Positions 36,253 through 44,554 of a stretch of DNA of 64,000 bases are shown here, in pieces. Below the pieces are notes generated by a model. The model saw nothing but the letters and a program-made list of their open reading frames with translations. It ran no database searches and had not been told where the DNA came from. This DNA is from SHZI01 sp031395645 (lineage in GTDB: Bacteria; Pseudomonadota; Gammaproteobacteria; Steroidobacterales; GCA-2729495): positions 186,001 to 250,000 of the forward strand of contig JANNJM010000087.1 of NCBI GenBank assembly GCA_031395645.1, read 5' to 3'. The position numbers and the translations under genes were made by a program. Within the stretch, counting starts at the first letter, position 1. Every line of letters starts with the position of its first letter.

Positions 36253-36705
36253 CTAGTCCAGCTTGAACTCGACGACGTCCCAGCGCGCTGTATTCTCATG
36301 CCGGGCGTGGTGCCGGATTGCATCAACCAGGGAGCGGGCATTCCAGTCGACCACATCAGAGGCCCGCTCGAGGATTATTTTCTGGATAACTACTGTCTCG
36401 CCGAACGATTTGACGCCGATAATAGGCTTGCCGAATGCGCCGGCGCAGTCCATCTGGAACGTCACGAGATCCCGGTTGAGTTCGTAGATCGAAACCGGCA
36501 GAACCATCACCTCCGCTGACTTTATCTGGAATCGCAACTCGTCCTTCAGACCTTCCTTGCCACCGTCCGTTGTTTTCTCAGGGTCGCTGACGTTCAGATA
36601 GAGAAATTTGTCCCGACTCTCCAGGTACTCGAAGACGCGCAGATAATCCGGGTGTTTCTCGAAGAGATGGCTGACGAAGACCCGGATCGGACTTGCATCG
36701 GACAT
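36253..36705 (-). CDS. TIR-like (MTH538/ThsB-type) domain protein
   Basis: 150 residues, a single domain. IRVFVSHLFEKHPDYLRV near the N-terminus, FLYLNVSDPEK, the KSAEVMVLPVSIYELN strand and GKPIIGVKSFG give the order of the TIR-like family that includes Thoeris ThsB. In the position where related sequences carry glutamate before the last helix (pattern Exx(x)A), this one reads FQMDCAGAFG, so the catalytic Glu may be Gln. The ATG at 36705 follows AAGGAGG seven bases upstream, so the ATG 18 bases earlier is not the start. No ThsA/SIR2 partner is adjacent; a divergent EEP phosphodiesterase starts 81 bases away. Confidence 0.75.
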   Translation of the reverse strand: MSDASPIRVFVSHLFEKHPDYLRVFEYLESRDKFLYLNVSDPEKTTDGGKEGLKDELRFQIKSAEVMVLPVSIYELNRDLVTFQMDCAGAFGKPIIGVKSFGETVVIQKIILERASDVVDWNARSLVDAIRHHARHENTARWDVVEFKLD

Positions 36706-36785
36706 CGCTCTACCCTCCTTCATCCCTGCCTAAAAGTACCATGGAGTTTCAACGCTCGCAGCAGGGCATTACACTGGCGAGACCG

Positions 36786-37520
36786 ATGCGCCTCCTTATC
36801 TATAACATTCGCTACGCAGTTGGTGCGGGAATGCCCCCACAGCTGCCCGTTCCTGGAGCAGGCTATCTGTTTGGAAACCCGGGAACCCTCGACAACATCA
36901 TAGATTTCATCAAATCGTGCCGCCCCGATGTCGTCGGTTTGCTGGAAGTAGACGTCGGCTCGGTGCGCAGCGGCGGCGTAAACCAGGCCGAGGCCATTGC
37001 CGGGGCACTTGGCCATTACTCCTGCTACGAGTGCAAGTACGGCGAAGAGTCTCTCAACCAGATCCTGCCGATCCTCCGCAAGCAGGCCAATGCCTTCCTC
37101 GCGGCCCCACATATACTCGGGGAGCGTTTCCACTACTTCGACACCGGTATCAAGCGGCTGATTATCGAACTCGAACTGGATGGGGTCGTCATTTTCCTTG
37201 TACATCTGTCGCTCAAGTACCGGCACCGGCAGTTTCAGCTACGGCACCTCTACGAACTCGTCTCGCGAGCAACAAAACCGGTTATCTTGGCCGGAGACTT
37301 CAATACGTTCTGGGGTGAGAGCGAGATGTTCCTGTTCATGAAGGCTGCGGGGTTGCGCAGCGCCAATGTGGAAGGTGCCGCCTCCTATCCCAGCAAGGCC
37401 CCGCGCATGGAACTCGATTTCATCCTGTACAGCTCCGGTATCGAGATTTCATCGTTCAGCGTTCCCAAGGTCCTGCATTCCGATCATCTGCCGCTGCTGT
37501 GCGATTTTGAGTTGAGGTAG
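36786..37520 (+). CDS. Endonuclease/exonuclease/phosphatase (EEP) family protein
   Basis: 244 residues. The EEP catalytic set is visible in order: Asn in LIYNIRYAV, Glu in GLLEVDVG, Asp-x-Asn in AGDFNTFWGE, and the terminal Ser-Asp-His in HSDHLPLLCDF. Such enzymes cleave phosphodiester or phosphomonoester bonds in DNA, RNA caps, inositol phosphates or lipids; no further motif narrows it. There is no signal peptide. The ATG at 36786 gives a compact family-like N-terminus; ATG 36741 is possible. Four bases separate it from the FadJ-like gene downstream. Confidence 0.85.
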   Translation: MRLLIYNIRYAVGAGMPPQLPVPGAGYLFGNPGTLDNIIDFIKSCRPDVVGLLEVDVGSVRSGGVNQAEAIAGALGHYSCYECKYGEESLNQILPILRKQANAFLAAPHILGERFHYFDTGIKRLIIELELDGVVIFLVHLSLKYRHRQFQLRHLYELVSRATKPVILAGDFNTFWGESEMFLFMKAAGLRSANVEGAASYPSKAPRMELDFILYSSGIEISSFSVPKVLHSDHLPLLCDFELR

Positions 37521-37524
37521 TCCG

Positions 37525-39552
37525 ATGGCTCTAGTGCCCCACTGGCAGCTTTCCTGCGACGCCGACGGGCTTGGCTGGCTCTGCTTTAATCGTCAGGACG
37601 CCGGGGCCAATACCCTGTCCGCTGAAACGATGGCAGGTCTGCACTCGATGCTTGAAGACTTGTCCGGGCGCTCTCTCCGCGGGCTGGTGATCTATTCCGG
37701 CAAGGATTCCGGGTTCATCGCCGGCGCCGATATCAATGCATTCCCGACACTGACTTCAGATGAACGAGCGTTCACGTTGACCCGCCAGGGCCAGCAGGTG
37801 TTCGACCGCCTGGAGCAGTTGCCGTACCCCACAGTCGCCGTACTCAATGGCTACGCCCTTGGCGGTGGGCTGGAGCTGGCCCTGGCCTGTACCTACCGGA
37901 TTGCGATGGCCGGCACTGAGGCCGTTTTCGGCTTGCCTGAGGTCCAGCTTGGCGTCCATCCCGGGTTCGGCGGCACGGTCCGCCTTCCTGGGCTGATCGG
38001 CGTGCGCAAAGCCATGGACCTGCTGCTCACCGGCCGGTCAGTAAGGCCAGGCGAGGCCCTGGCGGCGGGCCTGGTAGACGCACTGGTAAGTGATGGCGAG
38101 TGGCAAAAGGCGGCCGTTAGGCAACTCGAAAATCGCCCATCCCGGCGTCCAGTACCCCTCCTCGACCGGCTCCTGACCCTCGGCATTGTCCGCCCGATGC
38201 TGGCCAGAAACCTCCGGCGCAAGGTTGCGGCAAAGGCGCGACCTGAACACTACCCGGCGCCCTCGGCAATTATTGCTCTCTGGGAATCGTTCGGGGCCAC
38301 GCCCTCCCCGGAGGCCTATGAGGCGGAAGCGCGCTCGTTTGCTCGCCTGGTGATGACTCCGGCATCCCGAAACCTCGTCCGGGTGTTCTTCCTGCAGGAG
38401 AGGCTCAAGAAACTTGCCACGACGAAGGCAGCCATAAGCCGCGTGCATGTCATCGGTGCCGGTGTCATGGGTGGTGATATTGCCGCCTGGTGTGCCCTGC
38501 GCGGTCTGGATGTCACGCTGCAGGACCGGGAGCTCAGATTAATCGAGCCGGCCATTACACGTGCCGGCAAGCTCTTCGCTCGCAAGCTCAGGAAACCGGA
38601 GGCCATCGAGGCGGCAGTCTCCCGTCTGCGGGCGGATCCGGACGGTACAGGGGCGGCGGCAGCCGACCTGGTCATTGAAGCCGTATTCGAGGACCTCAAG
38701 GTCAAGATGGAGGTCTACGAGAAACTGGAACCGCGATTGCGACCGGGAGTGGTCCTGGCTACCAACACCTCGAGCATTGCGCTGGAGGAACTCAGCGGTT
38801 GCCTTCGCGATCCCGGCCGGTTGATCGGTCTGCACTTTTTCAACCCGGTCGCCAGGCTGCCGCTGGTTGAGGTCATCGCCGCGCGGACCAGTTCACCCGA
38901 TGCCGTCAGCGCCGGGACGGCATTTGCCCGCCAGATCGGGAAACTGCCAGTGCTGTGCCGCAGTCACCCCGGGTTTCTAGTCAATCGCATCCTCGCGCCC
39001 TACATGGGCGAGGCGATGGAGATGATCCGGGAGGGAATTCCGCTGGTTGAAATCGACCAGGCCGCCGTTGAGTTCGGTATGCCGATGGGTCCGGTCGAAC
39101 TGGCGGACTCGGTCGGCCTCGACGTCGCCAGCCACGTGGCCCGAATTCTCGCTCCCGTTCTGGGCCGGAGTCCGGCACCAGAGCTCGACGAGCTGGTAAG
39201 GCAGGGGCATCTCGGCCTGAAGACCGGCCAGGGTTTTTACACCTATCGGGACCGCAGTCCCGTGCGGCCGGAGCTCGTTTGGGGATCAGCGAGCCCTGCG
39301 GTGGGTGACCGGTTGATCTACGCGATGCTGAATGAAGCCGCCGCCTGCCTGCACGACGAGATCGTCAGTGACCCGGACCTGGTGGATGCCGGGGTGATCT
39401 TCGGGACGGGGTTCGCGCCCTTTCGGGGTGGCCCGCTCCACTACGCGCGGAGCCTTGGCATAGATTCGGTTGAGTCCCGTCTGCGGGAGCTGGCAGAACG
39501 ACACGGGCCGCGCTTTACGCCCTCTCCGGGCTGGGCACGTTTGCGGAACTGA
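37525..39552 (+). CDS. FadJ/FadB-like multifunctional fatty acid oxidation enzyme
   Basis: 675 residues. The N-terminal crotonase domain has the oxyanion-hole segment IAGADINAF and both catalytic glutamates (YALGGGLELALAC and LPEVQLGVHPGFGG). The middle holds the NAD-binding VIGAGVMGGDIAAW and the dehydrogenase His in GLHFFNPVARLPLVEV, and the C-terminal dehydrogenase helix bundle follows. It carries out hydration of enoyl-CoA and oxidation of 3-hydroxyacyl-CoA in beta-oxidation. The thiolase partner (FadI/FadA) is not adjacent. Slightly shorter than FadJ of E. coli (714). Confidence 0.93.
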   Translation: MALVPHWQLSCDADGLGWLCFNRQDAGANTLSAETMAGLHSMLEDLSGRSLRGLVIYSGKDSGFIAGADINAFPTLTSDERAFTLTRQGQQVFDRLEQLPYPTVAVLNGYALGGGLELALACTYRIAMAGTEAVFGLPEVQLGVHPGFGGTVRLPGLIGVRKAMDLLLTGRSVRPGEALAAGLVDALVSDGEWQKAAVRQLENRPSRRPVPLLDRLLTLGIVRPMLARNLRRKVAAKARPEHYPAPSAIIALWESFGATPSPEAYEAEARSFARLVMTPASRNLVRVFFLQERLKKLATTKAAISRVHVIGAGVMGGDIAAWCALRGLDVTLQDRELRLIEPAITRAGKLFARKLRKPEAIEAAVSRLRADPDGTGAAAADLVIEAVFEDLKVKMEVYEKLEPRLRPGVVLATNTSSIALEELSGCLRDPGRLIGLHFFNPVARLPLVEVIAARTSSPDAVSAGTAFARQIGKLPVLCRSHPGFLVNRILAPYMGEAMEMIREGIPLVEIDQAAVEFGMPMGPVELADSVGLDVASHVARILAPVLGRSPAPELDELVRQGHLGLKTGQGFYTYRDRSPVRPELVWGSASPAVGDRLIYAMLNEAAACLHDEIVSDPDLVDAGVIFGTGFAPFRGGPLHYARSLGIDSVESRLRELAERHGPRFTPSPGWARLRN

Positions 39553-39578
39553 CGTCACACTTTCTGGCCCTGACCGCT

Positions 39579-39607
39579 TTCACCATGTAAAATCTTACGG
39601 TTACAAT
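39579..39607 (+). promoter_or_regulatory. Candidate promoter of the cNMP-rhodanese gene
   Basis: TTCACC (39579-39584) and TACAAT (39602-39607) are 17 bases apart. The predicted start of transcription lies only a few bases before the ATG at 39617 and no ribosome site is visible, so the message could be nearly leaderless. Confidence 0.35.
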
Positions 39608-39616
39608 GCTTATCTG

Positions 39617-40663
39617 ATGGTCGACTCAGTTATCAGCCCCGATCTGCTTCGGCGTTTTTCCCCGCTCGACGGGCTGAAACGCGAGAACGTGGCGGCGCTC
39701 GCCAAGAAAATGGAAGTCCGGACCCTCGACGGCAGCAAGCCATTGCTGCGGGAGGGGGACACGGACAAGCGTACCTATTACCTCGTCACCGGGACGCTTG
39801 AGCTGACTGATCGTAACGGGAACGTCCGGCTGTTGCGTGCCAGTACCGACGATGCCCGTAACCCGATAACACCAGGTCTTCCCCGTCGCTATACCGTCAG
39901 GGCAGTGGACCGCGTGGAATATATTTCCGTCGATACCGAACTCCTCGATGTCATGCTGACGTGGGACCAGACCGGCAGCTACGAGGTTAACGAGCTGCGC
40001 AGCGATGACCGTGGCAATTCGGACGACTGGATGACCACCTTGCTGCAGACCAAGGCCTTCCATCGAATTCCGCCGGGCAATATCCAGGCGATATTCCTGC
40101 GCATGCAGCAGGTGCACTTCTCGGCTGGCGAGGTGATCATCAAGCAGGGCGACGAAGGCGACTATTTCTACGTCATTACCCGGGGGAAATGCACGGTCAC
40201 GCGCGAGACGCCGTTAAACAAGGAGGGCATCAAACTCGCGGAACTGAATGTGGGTGACACCTTTGGCGAGGAGGCCCTGATCTCACACAACAGGCGCAAT
40301 GCGACCGTCACGATGCTCACCGATGGCGCCCTCATGCGTCTCGGGAAGAACGACTTCAATACCCTCTTGAACGAGCCCATGGTGGCCTGGGTAGATCACG
40401 ATGAAGGCCAACGGCTGGTTGCTGCCGGCGGCAAATGGCTGGATGTTCGCCTTCCCAGTGAGTTCGAGGCCTTCCACGAGCCCGGTGCGATAAACATCCC
40501 GCTCTACTTCATCAGGCTGAAGCTCAGCACTCTGGATGCGGGGACCACGTATGTATTGTGTTGCGACACCGGCCGCCGAAGCTCCGCTGGTTCATTCGTG
40601 CTCAATGAACGGGGCTTCGACACGCGGGTCTTGCGCGGCGGCCTGAATCTGACGCGCCTTTAG
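39617..40663 (+). CDS. Double cyclic nucleotide-binding domain protein with C-terminal rhodanese domain
   Basis: 348 residues. Residues about 12-115 form a degenerate cNMP-binding fold with no phosphate-binding cassette. Residues about 145-255 are a complete one: GEVIIKQGDEGDYFYVITRG, then FGEEALISHNRRNATVTML, the cassette with arginines that contact cyclic phosphate. Residues 257-345 are a rhodanese domain with WLDVRLPSEFEAFHEPGAIN and the active-loop cysteine in LCCDTGRRS (Cys316). No helix-turn-helix, kinase or cyclase is present, so a transcription factor role is unlikely; a cNMP-tuned sulfur or phosphate transfer activity is an inference. Confidence 0.85.
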   Translation: MVDSVISPDLLRRFSPLDGLKRENVAALAKKMEVRTLDGSKPLLREGDTDKRTYYLVTGTLELTDRNGNVRLLRASTDDARNPITPGLPRRYTVRAVDRVEYISVDTELLDVMLTWDQTGSYEVNELRSDDRGNSDDWMTTLLQTKAFHRIPPGNIQAIFLRMQQVHFSAGEVIIKQGDEGDYFYVITRGKCTVTRETPLNKEGIKLAELNVGDTFGEEALISHNRRNATVTMLTDGALMRLGKNDFNTLLNEPMVAWVDHDEGQRLVAAGGKWLDVRLPSEFEAFHEPGAINIPLYFIRLKLSTLDAGTTYVLCCDTGRRSSAGSFVLNERGFDTRVLRGGLNLTRL

Positions 40664-40681
40664 TTATTCTGTTGGCGGCTG

Positions 40682-41020
40682 CTACATCGTGTGGGTCGGC
40701 TTGTCCCCACCAAGAGCTCCGGCTAAGTAGTTCTCGATCTTCTTCTGGGTCGTGCCGTTGTCCTGGTCGCTGAACTGGACACCGATTCCCGCCGTCCGCT
40801 TGCCCTGGGCCCCTTTCGGGGTCACCCAGATCACCCGGCCGGCCACCGGAATCTTCTCGTCCTCACCCATGATATTCAGCAACATGAAGACCTCATCACC
40901 GATCCGGTAGCTGCTGCTCGTGGGAATGAAGAGCCCGCCATTCCGGACAAATGGCATATAGGCCAGATACAGGGCGCTCTTGTCCCTGATCGTCAGCGTC
41001 AGCAATCCTGGTTTCGACAT
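40682..41020 (-). CDS. pilZ: PilZ domain protein (type IV pilus-associated)
   Basis: 112 residues, ATG at 41020. It follows holB by four bases, the usual place of the pilZ gene in this cluster. LYLAYMPFVRNGGLFIPTSS and VAGRVIWVTPKGAQGKRTAGI are the conserved strands. The N-terminal RxxxR that binds c-di-GMP is missing, as in Pseudomonas PilZ itself, so it probably works through protein contacts (FimX/PilB) in pilus assembly instead of sensing c-di-GMP. Confidence 0.9.
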   Translation of the reverse strand: MSKPGLLTLTIRDKSALYLAYMPFVRNGGLFIPTSSSYRIGDEVFMLLNIMGEDEKIPVAGRVIWVTPKGAQGKRTAGIGVQFSDQDNGTTQKKIENYLAGALGGDKPTHTM

Positions 41021-41024
41021 ATCC

Positions 41025-41999
41025 CTACCTGGCAGCTCCAGCCGCACCGTACCACCACATGAGCAAGTCAGCGAACATCACTTCCATGTTTAGCGCACGA
41101 TCCTTGAGCCGCTGCGCTTCCATGACCTGATCGAGGTACGAGCAACAAGCTGCCATGTTCAATGGCCCTTCGGGAATTTTCAAGGGCAGCAGTGCCCCTT
41201 CCGGATCACCCGGTGTGCGAACCTGCCGCCTGAGCAGTTCTGCGGTCTGCAGGTAGAGCCAGCGCAGACAGACTCCTGCGTCCCGCCGGGCCCAGGTGCG
41301 GGCCAGTGTGGTGGGAGGAACGGACCGGTCTATGAGCTGCTGCACTTCGTTACACAGGTCTGTCAGGAGCTTGCCGACCCCTCCGGTGGTGGCGTCGCCC
41401 AGCAGGTGCATGGCCGCCAGCGGCGCGCCCGCTGAAAAGGCCAGGGCCCGTTCGCAGGCGATTCGGTCCGGGTGTCGTCTAACGAGCCAGGCGAGTGCTG
41501 CTTCCCGGGCGGGTGGACAGAGACGGATGTGTTCGCACCGGCTGACAATCGTTGCCGGAAGCTGGCTGAGGGCCGCCGTGATCAGTACCACGGTCGTTGC
41601 GCGCGGTGGCTCCTCCAGGGTCTTGAGGAGCGAATTGGCAGCATTGTGATTCATCGCTTCCGCCGGCCAGATGAGCGCGACTTTCCAGCCACTTCGGTGG
41701 CTGGTGAGGAACAGGGCCTGATTCAAATCCCGGATCTGATCAATTTTAATGATGCTCGAATCGTCGTCCGGCCCAACGCTCCAATAATCCGGATGCGGCA
41801 CGCCGCCGAGCTGGTCAGCGGGTGTAGCCAGTTTCGGGTGCCAGCCGGCGCCGAGCAGACGAGCGGCAATGGCGAGGCCAAAGTGCCGGCGGCCGATGCC
41901 CGCAGGTCCGTGAATCAGCAGCGCCTGGGGAGTCTGGCCGCGCGCGAGCCGCGCCTCGAAGCGCTGAAAGGCACCGTCGAGCCAGGGAGCATCGAACAC
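41025..41999 (-). CDS. holB: DNA polymerase III delta-prime subunit
   Basis: 324 residues from a GTG start. The AAA+ clamp-loader fold is visible: degenerate P-loop GPAGIGRRHFGLAIA, ANSLLKTLEEPP (the SRC-region partner), and IVSRCEHIRL, the arginine-finger SRC motif. Unlike E. coli delta-prime, the four-cysteine zinc module is absent; the corresponding stretch reads LGAGWHPKLATPADQLGG without cysteines. The subunit stacks in the clamp loader and does not hydrolyse ATP. It sits between tmk and pilZ, and an AT-rich hairpin lies directly before its start. Confidence 0.94.
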   Translation of the reverse strand: MFDAPWLDGAFQRFEARLARGQTPQALLIHGPAGIGRRHFGLAIAARLLGAGWHPKLATPADQLGGVPHPDYWSVGPDDDSSIIKIDQIRDLNQALFLTSHRSGWKVALIWPAEAMNHNAANSLLKTLEEPPRATTVVLITAALSQLPATIVSRCEHIRLCPPAREAALAWLVRRHPDRIACERALAFSAGAPLAAMHLLGDATTGGVGKLLTDLCNEVQQLIDRSVPPTTLARTWARRDAGVCLRWLYLQTAELLRRQVRTPGDPEGALLPLKIPEGPLNMAACCSYLDQVMEAQRLKDRALNMEVMFADLLMWWYGAAGAAR

Positions 42000-42001
42000 T
42001 T

Positions 42002-42044
42002 AATTACCTATGAACAATCAATATTTTAAACATTATAGGTAATT
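42002..42044 (-). promoter_or_regulatory. AT-rich hairpin covering the holB ribosome binding site
   Basis: AATTACCTAT (42002-42011) and ATAGGTAATT (42035-42044) are perfect 10-base inverted copies around a 23-base loop. On the transcript of holB the downstream arm contains the AGGT that would pair with the ribosome, two bases before the GTG start. The loop contains ATG-TTT-AAA... a nine-codon frame ending in the downstream arm (TAA 42004-42006). A fold of this kind could control holB translation. Confidence 0.55.
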
Positions 42045-42683
42045 CTATTTCTGAACAATTTCCGACAGTGCGCGACGAATATCTTCCTGGACCTCTGGCA
42101 ACGACCGACCCGCATCGATAAGTCGGACCCGGTCCGGGTTCGACGCGGCCAGGCGCAGATACGCCTCCCGCACCCGTCCGAAGAATTCTACGGGCTCCTG
42201 CTCGAAACGATCCCGGTGCCCGCGGCCGGCCTGGCGTTCCGCTGCAATCTTGAGAGGAGCATCCAGCAACAGCGTGAGATCCGGGCGCAGGTCCCCCTGA
42301 ACCAAAGCGGCCAGTGTATCGATGGTCGATGCAGGCAATCCCCTTCCCCCGCCCTGATAGGCATGACTGGCGTCCGTGAACCGGTCGCAAACCACACATT
42401 TTCCGCTGCTGAGTGCCGGCCTGATCACTTCATCCAGGTGAGTAGCCCGGGCAGCAAACATCAGCAGCAGTTCTGTCAGTGGCCCGATGCGCGTCTCGGG
42501 ACTCAATAGCAGCTCACGAATGCGTTCGCCGAGCGACGTGCCGCCCGGTTCCCGGGTCTCGACGACCGCATGGCCTGCGCGCCGCAGTTCGTTAGCGACG
42601 AAGCTCAGGTTCGTCGATTTCCCAACGCCTTCAATACCCTCAACGGTGATGAAGCGACCCGCCGGTTTAGTGGAACTGCCCAA
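42045..42683 (-). CDS. tmk: Thymidylate kinase
   Basis: 212 residues from a TTG start. P-loop EGIEGVGKST near residues 15-24, the REPGGTSLGE block, CDRFTDASHAYQGGGRGL with the DR(Y/F/T) motif, and the LID region RQAGRGHRDRFEQE with arginines typical of the E. coli type. It phosphorylates dTMP to dTDP. Part of the fabG-to-pilZ cluster, following mltG by 12 bases. Confidence 0.95.
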   Translation of the reverse strand: MGSSTKPAGRFITVEGIEGVGKSTNLSFVANELRRAGHAVVETREPGGTSLGERIRELLLSPETRIGPLTELLLMFAARATHLDEVIRPALSSGKCVVCDRFTDASHAYQGGGRGLPASTIDTLAALVQGDLRPDLTLLLDAPLKIAAERQAGRGHRDRFEQEPVEFFGRVREAYLRLAASNPDRVRLIDAGRSLPEVQEDIRRALSEIVQK

Positions 42684-42695
42684 TGCGATGCGCCT

Positions 42696-43739
42696 TCAGT
42701 TGCTGTCACGCCGTCGGAGTTCGGCCAGGTAGGCGCGGACTGCCGCGTCGTGGTCTTGCAGAGTAGCCGTAAAACGGTGGCTGCCGTCGCCTTTCCCGCT
42801 GGCGACAAAGAACAGTGCCTCGCCGTCCGCCGGCCGGGACGCCGCGTCGATTGCGGCCCCGCTTGCTGAAGCGATCGGCGTCGGTGGCAGGCCGGCACGT
42901 GTGTAAGTGTTCCAGGGAGAATCCGTTGCCAGATCGACGCGCGTCAGATTGCCGTCGAACCCGGCACCAAGTCCATAGATTACCGTGGGATCAGTCTGCA
43001 GGCGCATGCCCTTCTTCAGTCGCCGGATAAACACGCCGGCGATCTGCGGTCTTTCGCTGGCCAGCGCAGTCTCCCGCTCAACGATCGATGCCAGGACCAG
43101 GAGTTCGTAGGGACTCGCCAGGGGCAGGTCCGGGCGCCGCGCTGCCCAGGCCTCATCCAGCCTGTCACGGAGAGTGGCATGCGCCCGGGCCAGCACCTCC
43201 CGATCCGTGGTCCCGCTGGCGAACAGGTAGGTCTCGGGGAGGAAAGCGCCCTCCGCGCTGGGCCAGGGCAGGTCCAGCTCACGGGCCAGGTCGACCGCCA
43301 GCGTAGCGGCGACGGTATCCTTGCGGGTGGATTGCAGCGTCGCTCTCAAGGCCGGCTCGGCCCGAATCGCACTGAGAATCTCGCTTACTGACCAGCCCTC
43401 CACGAACGTCACTTTGTGCAGCACGACTTTCCCGGCAACCAGCTGCTCGAGGAGTGACGCTGGTGTCGCCCCCGGAACGAGGTCGTACTCGCCAGCCTTG
43501 ATGCGCCCGGCTTGCCCCGTCAGTTGTCCACAGGCCCGCAGGACCTGCGCCCAGGGAGTAATGCCGTCATCGGCGAGGTGGCGGGCGACAGCGGACCATG
43601 GCGTGCCGGGTGCAATCGCGAGACGGTAGCCCTGCTCCGGGATGCTGAGCGGCGTGGCCAGGTAGGTGCGCACCCACAACAAGCCGCCTGCCAGGGCGCC
43701 TCCGACGATGAGCAACGCAATCAGCAGTGACCGGCGCAT
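42696..43739 (-). CDS. mltG: Endolytic murein transglycosylase MltG
   Basis: 347 residues: one N-terminal membrane helix (SLLIALLIVGGALAGGLLW), a LysM-like region, and the YceG catalytic domain. The catalytic glutamate is Glu221 in ASIVERETAL; LQTDPTVIYGLG and NTYTRAGLPPTPIASA are the other conserved blocks. It cuts nascent peptidoglycan near the inner membrane and thereby sets glycan length. The first 19 bases overlap the end of pabC. Confidence 0.95.
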   Translation of the reverse strand: MRRSLLIALLIVGGALAGGLLWVRTYLATPLSIPEQGYRLAIAPGTPWSAVARHLADDGITPWAQVLRACGQLTGQAGRIKAGEYDLVPGATPASLLEQLVAGKVVLHKVTFVEGWSVSEILSAIRAEPALRATLQSTRKDTVAATLAVDLARELDLPWPSAEGAFLPETYLFASGTTDREVLARAHATLRDRLDEAWAARRPDLPLASPYELLVLASIVERETALASERPQIAGVFIRRLKKGMRLQTDPTVIYGLGAGFDGNLTRVDLATDSPWNTYTRAGLPPTPIASASGAAIDAASRPADGEALFFVASGKGDGSHRFTATLQDHDAAVRAYLAELRRRDSN

Positions 43740-44548
43740 TCCGTGACTCCGGCTGCGGCGAGCAGCTGCTGCAGTTGCCGCGTCAGCGGCCCGGTCGGCC
43801 AGGTCTGGGCTCCGAGTCGGCGGACAGGACGGATACCCGTCAGGGCGTTGGTCACAAAAACTTCAGATGCATTGGCAACTTCTGACGGGGCAAGCTGTCC
43901 TTCCAGAATGCCGATTCCCGCTTTCTTCGCTGTTTCAAGGACCACTCGCCGCATGACTCCGGGTATGCCAGCACGGTGCACGGCGGGCGTCAGAATGCGC
44001 ACACCAGCCACGAGGAACACGTTGCTGGCGGTTCCTCCGATAAGGTGCCCTTCGGTCGTTGTCATCAATCCCTCAGCGACTTCCGGCTGGGACCACTCAG
44101 CGCGCGCCAGCACCTGGTCGAGTCGACCGAGCGACTTGAACCCGGCCGCGGCAGGATTGACACTCGTCATCGTCTCACACCAGCGAATCTCAATTGGCAG
44201 TGACGGCAGTACAGGGGTTGCTGCCGTGCCCCAGGCGACGGTGGTCAAGGGCTGTACCGGCAGACTATAGCCGCGCGGGCCGGGCCCCCGGGTGACGATA
44301 ACCTTGAGGACTCCGTGCCGGACTCCACTAACAGCTGCTGCCAGATTCGACTTCAGGCTCGTGAGCTCGGGCGCCGCGATACGCAGCCTGCTGCAACCGG
44401 CCAGCAGGCGATCCAGATGGAAGCTCAGGAACCGCGCCTGTCCAGCGCGAATAGCAATGGTCTCAAACAAGCCATCGCCGTAGGCAAGCCCCCGGTCGGT
44501 GACATCGATCAGTCGACCCGGCATTCCGTTGATCCACCAGTTTTCCAT
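43721..44548 (-). CDS. pabC: Aminodeoxychorismate lyase
   Basis: 275 residues of the fold type IV PLP family. Lys138 in AAGFKSLGRLDQVLARAEW is the PLP lysine. GLAYGDGLFET at the N-terminus and EVFVTNALTGIRPV at the C-terminus are signature regions. It turns 4-amino-4-deoxychorismate into p-aminobenzoate and pyruvate for folate. It lies six bases after pabB. Confidence 0.94.
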   Translation of the reverse strand: MENWWINGMPGRLIDVTDRGLAYGDGLFETIAIRAGQARFLSFHLDRLLAGCSRLRIAAPELTSLKSNLAAAVSGVRHGVLKVIVTRGPGPRGYSLPVQPLTTVAWGTAATPVLPSLPIEIRWCETMTSVNPAAAGFKSLGRLDQVLARAEWSQPEVAEGLMTTTEGHLIGGTASNVFLVAGVRILTPAVHRAGIPGVMRRVVLETAKKAGIGILEGQLAPSEVANASEVFVTNALTGIRPVRRLGAQTWPTGPLTRQLQQLLAAAGVTECAGHC

Positions 44549-44554
44549 GCCGGA

